From Phoma sp. XZ068 (lineage: Eukaryota > Ascomycota > Dothideomycetes > Pleosporales > Didymellaceae), in the NCBI GenBank assembly GCA_004835665.1, contig RBKR01000014.1, positions 248,001 to 312,000 of the forward strand: a DNA stretch of 64,000 nt. Direction: 5' to 3'. The notes beneath the pieces were generated by a model. That model was not told where the DNA came from. It saw only the letters and a list, made by a program, of their open reading frames with translations, and ran no database searches. Shown here piece after piece: positions 57,393-64,000 of the stretch. A program made the translations under genes and the position numbers. Positions within the stretch are counted from its first letter, which is position 1. Each line of letters begins with the position of its first letter.

Positions 57393-60300
57393 TCACTCAA
57401 TAACGAGTACATCGTTCGTAACCTTTCTTGCGGCCTCAAAGTTACCGCTGATAGCATAGATGCTCTGAATAGCGAAGGCCGCTTCCACGGCAAAATCCTC
57501 GTGTCTCCCTTCGACATCATTCATTTCGTCCTCTGCTTCTCCCTTCACGCGCTCGCTCAGCTCAATGCACCTTTCGTAACTCGGCAGGGCAAGCGTAACA
57601 AGCCCCAACCCATGCCAAACGCGTCCAACGTTGTACTCTGCTTCCTGCTGCAGTATCGCGTTGCCAGTCTTGGTGCGCAGGTCGTAGTACCTGTACACGA
57701 ACGAAAGACCTTGCTGGATTTGAAACTGGCGATTTTCGCTCAAGCGCTTCATAGCGTGCTGGATGTACGCCGTACCTATGCTTAGATTTAGGATAGGGTC
57801 GTTGGGTGTAAGTGAGAAAGCGCGGAAGTAGTAGTTGAGAGCTGCCATGTAAGATCCACCGCAGATAAGGACGTGTGCGTATAGCGCGAAAAGCGCAGGA
57901 TCGTGGTCCTTGACCGCGTCGATGGTCTGTGTATTCACGCCATTCTGAACCCATCCGATGCGCTCGTTGGAGCGGAAATTGTACCATTGGCGCTGTTCAG
58001 GAGAGAGTAATGCGTAATCCATGGTCTTGATGTAGCGCATCAGCACTTTATGTGCGGGGCCGGTCGAGTAACCTTCGGGGAAGGAGACGAGGCGATTGAC
58101 GCAGGAGTACAGGCGGAACAGATCAGAGCCAAAGGGATATTCTTTGAGGAACCAGCGGATGGAGGTGGAGGCTTGGTTGGAATTGTCGGTGGCGAGGGCA
58201 CAGGCGAGGCGGCAGAGCTCGAGGGAGCGGTGGTAGGGGAGCGAACGGGAGAAGATGTTGGATTGGAGGGCGATTTCGAGAGTACTGAAGCAGCGTGCAT
58301 CATCTCCTGAGCGCGAGAGGAGGAGGGCGTAGCGCCCAAATGCATCACACCATTTATCGAAGTGAACGCCCCAGAAGTCTTGTGGTGCTTCGTCAGGCTT
58401 TTCGCGCAACTCTGGATCGGTTTCGCCGTCCTCGACGTTGTTGGCGACGACGGCTAGGACCATAAGTGCGGACTCTTTCCAGATCTCACCGGCGCCGATG
58501 CGGCGGAAGTAGCCCTTGAAATCTTCCTTTTTATCTGCATAGAAAAGGTCGAAAGTTGAAAACTCCTCAATAAGTTCACGGGTAATCGAGAAGACGGTGT
58601 TGATTGCATATTCGTCGCCTTCTTCAGCTGCTTCGTAGACATCATCCAGCTTCTGGAAACTTGCCACTATTTCGCGGTGTTGAGCTCGAGCAGTCGTGAC
58701 GTCGTCAGCGTTATCTTCAGCGAGCTTTTGAAGCTTCTTTCTAAAGAGACGATGGTCTATAGCGTCCATGGGCACATCCGTACCCTCAAGAGTGCTTGTC
58801 TCAGGCGTACGAGCCCTTGGTGGTGACTGTCCTGGTTGAGTCTGTGCATCAAAAGGAAGGAAGGTCTGTGTTTTAGGAGGCTTAGGCGCAGTTCTCTTCG
58901 TCCGGAAAAGGCCTTTCGCAGGGCGCTCCTTAAGGGGGCCAAGTGATGGTCGTTCCTTCTCGCCGTCTTCATCATCTTCATCATCGTCATCTAGCGCTGC
59001 AATAGCCTTCTTCATCAGCTTCCTCTGCTTCTTCATTGCATTCTTCTTCTTGCTATGGTTGCCGCGAGATCGTCGTCGCCAGTCTTCGTAATGACTTCTG
59101 ATCTCGCGTAATCTTGAGAATCCGATTCTGCGTAGCTTTACAAGACCACGATTCCTGTAGCACGCATCTGCACGTTCCATAGCCTCCTTCGGCATGCCCT
59201 GCACCTCGAAGAACTTGGCAAGTACAGCAAGATCATCCACTGTGTCTGCAGTCCACCCCACAAGGATCGGTATGATCTCTTTGGCCTTGTCAGATTGATG
59301 TAAGTTTGTATAGACGGTGTAAAGCCCAAGGTAGCTCATGAGGCTCATTTCGTTAGAGTTGCTCTCTAGTAGTGGCTCGTAAAACCGTAAGGCTTCGGCG
59401 TCGTGGCCAGTGGAGTGGAGAGCATCAGCAATGACCCGGAATAAGTCCAGGTAATCCCACATTAGGGCGTTTGGGCTCTTGTCATCCGGCTCGAGCATCT
59501 CCAGATGGTGCATAGCTTCCGAGTAGTCATCAGCACCCTTCCGCAGTCTGAATAGACCCATCTTGACTCTGATCTCCAGGGGGAGCGTTTCTCCATACTT
59601 TGCCGACTTCGACTTGCGCTTGAAGTCGAAGACCTCCACACGTCTTGGGAGATCTTCGATGTCAAATTCGCGATCATCCTTCTGCTCATCCCAGTACGTC
59701 TCGTTCCGCCTTCCCTGCTTCCAACGCGACAGATCCTTCAGGCGCTTTAGCGCGTGCTCGTAATTACCAGATCTGTCCATCAGATCCAGGTAAATGTTAA
59801 TCAGTTCCCAGTCCAGCTCGCTCGTCTTCGGATCTCGGCCTGGACCTGTATAGACTTCAATGGCTTGATCGAACTCCTCGATAATCTTGGTCAGATGTCG
59901 TTTCGTCTGTTTGACTGTTGATGTACCCATCATGGCCATGATCTTCAGAACTTCAGTATCAGGGTCCTGCTTCTGCTCTCTGAGCGTCTTTAGCATCTTG
60001 GTGCCGAGGTTCACACATTTCGAGACATGTCCAAGGCGAGCCTCGATCTCGAGCTTGAGACTGCGAGCTTCATAGTTTGTTACATCAAGAGCAATGATGG
60101 ATTTGAGACACTGTAGAACCACAGCTGTCTTTACCTCTTCGGTATAGGTTGGGTGGTCTGTCGTGTCCAGCTTCTTGATACGCTCAATGATGAGATGCCA
60201 CAGCTCAGGGTCACGCTTCGTCGGTGCACCAATGATTAGAGACTCAATGGACTTCAACTCCTCGCCCATCGCTGCATAACACTCAGCCACGATGTTGTGG

Positions 60301-61187
60301 GCGTCGAATATCTCAGGGTTGAGCTGAACGGCTTTCTGTCCATAATCAAGAGCTGCAGGGTAATCCCGCGCAATAAATCTCTCATTAGCAGCCCGTTGCA
60401 AGTTCCTGAACTCTGGACCTGGATCGGCAATTGGACGTGGTCCTCTCTTGCCGCTCGGACGTCCTGGATTTTTCTTCCCACGCAGATGCTTTCGAGAAGA
60501 GCCGTGGAATCCGCCTTTCCCTCTACCTGGGGGTCTACCTCGCCGCCCTCCACGAGAACCTCGAGCGCTTGATTGCCCTCGTTTGGCTTTTGGTTTCGCT
60601 CGCTCTTCGACGTAGCTTTCGTCTATCTCCATCTCGTTGGGATCGCCTTCGTCCTGCTCAGCTTCTTCTTCAGAGTAGTTCGCATCGATTTCTGAGTCAT
60701 CATTTTCCTCTATCTCACGCAACTCCTCAGCTTCAGCTAGCCTGCGCTCGAAGTCGCTTTCATCAGAGCTGTCATCAGAGTCCTGAAACAGCGAATCGCG
60801 GTACCCATCTGGCAGGTTTGGGTACAGATCTTCATCTCGAGTGCCGGGCGCGGGAATGTAGCCTTCATGAACAACAGGCTGGTTACTGAGAAATGCCCTG
60901 TTGAATGGGTCCTGAAATGTTGTGCTGGTGTATGTTTCGTGTGGATGCAGGCTCTCCACAGCGCTGAAAGGAATAAGTGGGGCCGGCTGCTGGAAAAGCT
61001 GTTCAGGGTGCTCATATTGCTGTGGGTGAGGAAGCTGCACCGGATATTGTGGTCTATGTTGCTGCGACTGTGGTCCTGACGAGTTCGGCCCTGCATCTGA
61101 AAAGGTACCTGATAAAGGTAGGTAGCGCGGTCGGTCTGGCGACAGCTCTGAGTCTTCCCATAGCTGGTCGAGATAGCCACCCGCCAT
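57393..61187 (-). CDS. TFC4: TFIIIC subunit Tfc4 (tau131), TPR protein
   Basis: Single exon, 1264 residues from ATG 61187 (ACCATGG context). The open frame continues upstream only to a TTG at 61241. The N-terminus is Pro/Gln-rich, then acidic (SDESDFERRLAEAEELREIE). A basic Gly/Arg stretch about residues 205-255 contains RRGRPPGRGK, an AT-hook core, and a second GRP. The TPR array starts at NERFIARDYPAALDYGQKAV and a second array lies in the C-terminal third (LNYYFRAFSLTPNDPILNLS). Acidic and basic linkers separate them. Role: TFIIIC component that recruits TFIIIB to tRNA and 5S genes. Confidence 0.92.
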   Translation of the reverse strand: MAGGYLDQLWEDSELSPDRPRYLPLSGTFSDAGPNSSGPQSQQHRPQYPVQLPHPQQYEHPEQLFQQPAPLIPFSAVESLHPHETYTSTTFQDPFNRAFLSNQPVVHEGYIPAPGTRDEDLYPNLPDGYRDSLFQDSDDSSDESDFERRLAEAEELREIEENDDSEIDANYSEEEAEQDEGDPNEMEIDESYVEERAKPKAKRGQSSARGSRGGRRGRPPGRGKGGFHGSSRKHLRGKKNPGRPSGKRGPRPIADPGPEFRNLQRAANERFIARDYPAALDYGQKAVQLNPEIFDAHNIVAECYAAMGEELKSIESLIIGAPTKRDPELWHLIIERIKKLDTTDHPTYTEEVKTAVVLQCLKSIIALDVTNYEARSLKLEIEARLGHVSKCVNLGTKMLKTLREQKQDPDTEVLKIMAMMGTSTVKQTKRHLTKIIEEFDQAIEVYTGPGRDPKTSELDWELINIYLDLMDRSGNYEHALKRLKDLSRWKQGRRNETYWDEQKDDREFDIEDLPRRVEVFDFKRKSKSAKYGETLPLEIRVKMGLFRLRKGADDYSEAMHHLEMLEPDDKSPNALMWDYLDLFRVIADALHSTGHDAEALRFYEPLLESNSNEMSLMSYLGLYTVYTNLHQSDKAKEIIPILVGWTADTVDDLAVLAKFFEVQGMPKEAMERADACYRNRGLVKLRRIGFSRLREIRSHYEDWRRRSRGNHSKKKNAMKKQRKLMKKAIAALDDDDEDDEDGEKERPSLGPLKERPAKGLFRTKRTAPKPPKTQTFLPFDAQTQPGQSPPRARTPETSTLEGTDVPMDAIDHRLFRKKLQKLAEDNADDVTTARAQHREIVASFQKLDDVYEAAEEGDEYAINTVFSITRELIEEFSTFDLFYADKKEDFKGYFRRIGAGEIWKESALMVLAVVANNVEDGETDPELREKPDEAPQDFWGVHFDKWCDAFGRYALLLSRSGDDARCFSTLEIALQSNIFSRSLPYHRSLELCRLACALATDNSNQASTSIRWFLKEYPFGSDLFRLYSCVNRLVSFPEGYSTGPAHKVLMRYIKTMDYALLSPEQRQWYNFRSNERIGWVQNGVNTQTIDAVKDHDPALFALYAHVLICGGSYMAALNYYFRAFSLTPNDPILNLSIGTAYIQHAMKRLSENRQFQIQQGLSFVYRYYDLRTKTGNAILQQEAEYNVGRVWHGLGLVTLALPSYERCIELSERVKGEAEDEMNDVEGRHEDFAVEAAFAIQSIYAISGNFEAARKVTNDVLVIE

Positions 61188-61804
61188 GGTGGTCAAACCG
61201 GTCGCGTGCTTGTCAGTAGAAGTTTTTGTATCAGTGGTCAATCATGTTTGCGGTGATAATTGTGGAGGATGTCGAAGGGTGCGATCATGATGCGCGTTGA
61301 CGCTAGTGAAGAGCTTCGCAGTTGGATGACCCTGGACCCTGACAAGATCGGAGGAGCCCTTTGAATAGCAGCGAGCATCAAGACTCTACCAACATCTCAT
61401 TACAAATCATTTTGAATTGAACTTCATGTTTTCTGCGTCTATCTAGTTTCCACGTGGCTGCTAGCCAGCATGACATAAGACTGGCAAGGGCTGTGTTTAC
61501 AACGTCTTCGCAAGTACGCTTCAAATAAAACTTAAGAGTAGCATCATTGAGCTGGATAACTAAAGACATGTCCTTGGAGCGGTGCGCACGTCAACATGGA
61601 GCCATGGCCTAAACGAAAGCAGTCGCTGTGCTGGATGTAGAGACGGTACTATTGTCAAGGTTTCTTGTAGCATATACTCTGGTTCGGTGTTCTGCCATCT
61701 TTTGTCCTGGTCAATGAGGATAGAGGGGGTATATTTCTCCTATTTACAACCCAATAGCTGTAACCCAAGTAACTCCAAGCAATGCAAGACCCAACATCCT
61801 TCTA
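61188..61804. other. Intergenic, TFC4 promoter
   Basis: 617 bp with the TFC4 promoter and SYS1 3' flank. No supported feature. Confidence 0.5.
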
Positions 61805-62447
61805 TCAGACATTATTGTCTCCGTCATTCATATTGGCCATTTCGTATTCACCTGCGCCATCTCTCCCTCTGCCTCTGCCAGTTCCTCTTATTTCTCCCAC
61901 CCCATCATCGGCAGCTGGCTTCGCGCTCTTCGTTCCAAAGTTGATAGGCCTCAACTCGCGCCACTGGCACGCCCATACGCCAAGGGAAGTCATGATTGTG
62001 GCGCTAGTTGTCTGGAGCGCCCACCAAAAGAGGTGTGAGGGTATCGCATGCGTGTACACAGAGGTAACAATCAGGTGTATGAAGTGTACGGTAAGAGCGA
62101 AATCGAGTACAAGTTTTGAGCGCGCTACTAGAAGGAGAATGAATATGGCGCTACGTGACGTTAGTTCTGCATAAGTAGGGAGGCTGTTTTTAAGCATACC
62201 TGGTGAGACTGTTCAGTAGCCAGACCAGTCCTAGGGTCCAGCCTACTGTAGTATCGCCGCGCAACGTCTCCCAGTTGAATATCAAATCCAGACCGATCTC
62301 CTTGCCAGCAACCAGGGCGGTAAAGACGATAAGAACCGCAGCGCATGCATAGTACGCGAGCTGGAGGAGGACGATCTGGGATGCGATGCGCGTAGGAGAA
62401 AGGTCGGCGAGTGCACCAGGCCGTGGAGGGCGGCGTCGGCGGGCCAT
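61805..62447 (-). CDS. SYS1: Golgi membrane protein Sys1
   Basis: Two exons, 62447-62200 and 62150-61805, with a 49-nt intron; 197 residues. The N-terminus RRRRPPRPGALADLSPTRIA and the first span ASQIVLLQLAYYACAAVLIV match the family. LIFNWETLRGDTTVGW and, after splicing, NSLTSAIFILLLVARSKLVL, DFALTVHFIHLIVTSVYT and ACQWRELRPINFG follow. Four membrane spans are seen, the normal count. The C-terminus is Gly/Arg/Asp-rich. Role: receptor that brings Arl3 to the trans-Golgi, needed for the Arl1 and golgin cascade. Confidence 0.93.
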
Positions 62448-62791
62448 GAGTGCGCGGATGGTGCGCCTTCGTTATGCTATGACATGTGGTGTGGAGGGTG
62501 GGTGATGAGTGGCCTTTTGGTGTTGAGATGTTGCCTGTTGACATGAGGCGGGAAGCGTCATAGCTTCACGAGTGAATGCCAAGCACAAATGATTTCTATG
62601 AACTGACCATTTGAGACCACCGCCAACAGCACTTTACTCAGCCCATACTAAGTAATTTAGATACCGTGAGTATCGCCAATTCATGCAAGTGATGCAACAT
62701 GGACTCTCTGGACCCCTGCTCACGATTGCGACAGACTCAATAGTTATCCGCATCAACCCGCTTCTCCACAAATACCTACATTTCCACCGCC
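62448..62791. other. Divergent promoter region, SYS1 and COA6
   Basis: 344 bp between two divergent genes; no element assigned. Confidence 0.5.
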
Positions 62792-63354
62792 ATGGCCTGG
62801 TTACCCTGGAGCTCCGGCTCCTCAGAAGAGGGCGGTGTCAAGAAGACAGCCGGCGGCGCTTTCGAGAGCCCGTCGCGAACAAACCGAAAGACTTGCTACG
62901 CAGCGCGCGATACCTTCTTCGAATGCCTCGACAAGAACAACATTCTCGACAGCATCAACACAAAGTCAGGGAGAGAGAAAGCCGAGACTTTCTGCTCACA
63001 GTTTGACAAGGAGTTTGAGAAGAACTGCGCGCACAGCTGGGTAAGTGGGTCCGCTTCTGCCAGCCACGACAATTCATGGACTCCCACCGAGCGCACTCAG
63101 GCCTGCAGTGATGTGCCTGGTGTCTGGAATGCCACCTTTCCAGCGTCTGACCAGCTGCGACTGTCCTGCTGCATGACCATGCACATCCCATGTTAGTGCA
63201 TTCTCTAGTGAAACGATGCTGACGGAGTGCGCAGGTCGAATACTTCAAGAAGCAACGAGTCGTCAACTACCAGAAGGAACAGACAATCAAGAGACTAGAG
63301 GCACAGGGTGGAGAGATTACAGCACCGCAGCTGCCCCTACCAGGCCAGAAGTAG
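62792..63354 (+). CDS. COA6: Cytochrome c oxidase assembly factor 6
   Basis: Two exons, 62792-63040 and 63235-63354, with a long 194-nt intron; 122 residues. The core is NRKTCYAARDTFFECLDKNN, a C-x9-C motif, with two more cysteines in FCSQFDKEFEKNCAHSWV (C-x10-C); the splice after HSW continues with VEYFKKQRVVNYQKEQTIKR. This is the COA6/Cox6b twin-cysteine fold of the mitochondrial intermembrane space. Role: copper delivery to Cox2 of complex IV. ATG 62792 has an ideal context (CCGCCATGG). Confidence 0.92.
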
Positions 63355-64000
63355 GATCACCACGCCTCTCACGACTATGTACAGTATGTACGATATGTAG
63401 AATACACCATGGGTCTCCAAGAGGAGATAAGCTCAATGTCATCGCCGACGCAAGACCGCAATTGGTACGAGATCGACTACCAGTCTTGCAGGTGTAAAAC
63501 TTTGGAACCGTGCCGCCATCTCCCAACCTACGATGTCGTGACAACTTCGGTCCCAATCATTCTCGAAATTAACCAGGACGCAGATCAGCTAAGCCCGGGA
63601 TTTACGGATATAAACCACACAGTAATCGGCCTTTTAAACCTGTGCTATAACAGGCACCACGAGCCACGACATCTCATCAAATGTATAGCAACTGCACGAT
63701 CATCTTGGCTCACAACTGTCACATGTACCGACGAACCCAGCCGAGTACCCATGTACCTACCCAGCTCTACCTACCGTTTCCAGTCACACTATCAATCACC
63801 TGCCCTTGTGTACCTCGGGGCAAACCTAAACTGTTAACTCTCCCTGCAAGACTTGATTAGATCTGCTGCATCTCTGCTGCAATAGCGACAATCTTATGAA
63901 ACTAATGTGAGTTCTCGATCAATGCGGAGACGCACACGCCAACAGGTGTGGAAAACGTCGGTGATTTGCTTTTGATTGCTCGATACGGGTCACGCGCCAC
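63355..64000. other. COA6 3' flank with an unsupported ORF
   Basis: A plus-strand frame of 142 codons, ATG 63409 to stop at 63837, starts 55 bp after the COA6 stop codon. It has no recognised domain, no membrane span and an uneven composition, so a real gene is unlikely but not excluded. Nothing else is seen up to the window end. Confidence 0.35.

Overview
The window is nuclear DNA of a filamentous ascomycete (Pezizomycotina). Genes are intron-poor with short introns, mostly 42-60 nt, with GT-AG ends and CTAAC/CTGAC-type branch sites. The gene set is typical of such fungi: a White Collar-1 photoreceptor, a Dam1 kinetochore subunit, a fungal class II haem peroxidase, Zn2Cys6 regulators and a Dal5-type permease. 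The overall flavour suggests Dothideomycetes, but the sequence alone does not settle the class. All gene models are hand-built from reading frames and splice signals. Each spliced model was checked to keep frame and restore a recognisable domain. No tRNA, rRNA, CRISPR array or intact transposon was recognised.

Layout. 0-16 kb is the more accessory part: the end of an LRR/F-box-like protein, an MDR oxidoreductase, a cytochrome P450, a 2EXR-like protein, the WSS1 protease, a secreted class II peroxidase, a PhyH-type dioxygenase and a secreted GH32 fructosidase, with several gaps of 1-2 kb. 17-47 kb is mostly housekeeping: HRD1, an uncharacterised fungal protein, a YMC-type mitochondrial carrier, a Ras-like GTPase, WC-1, mitoribosomal uS2m, a CRAL-TRIO protein, DAM1, a Ytp1-like membrane protein, an Ecdysoneless/SGT1 protein, a Pcp1-type spindle pole body scaffold and a small mitochondrial membrane protein. 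48-56 kb holds a Dal5/Tna1-type permease, a Zn2Cys6 regulator and quinolinate phosphoribosyltransferase, all on the minus strand, followed by a truncated Zn2Cys6 gene that runs into a broken class II aldolase. 57-64 kb holds TFC4 (TFIIIC), SYS1 and COA6.

The points most worth a second look are: the truncated regulator/aldolase pseudogene junction with its exact 23-bp tandem duplication; the permease-regulator-QPRTase trio as a possible NAD/pyridine locus; a 51-nt intron inside the GH32 gene that is read through without frameshift or stop; a Ras-like GTPase without a CaaX box; the SHP, VIM and SIM motifs of WSS1; and the long NQ-repeat of WC-1. I found no clearly unprecedented multi-gene system.
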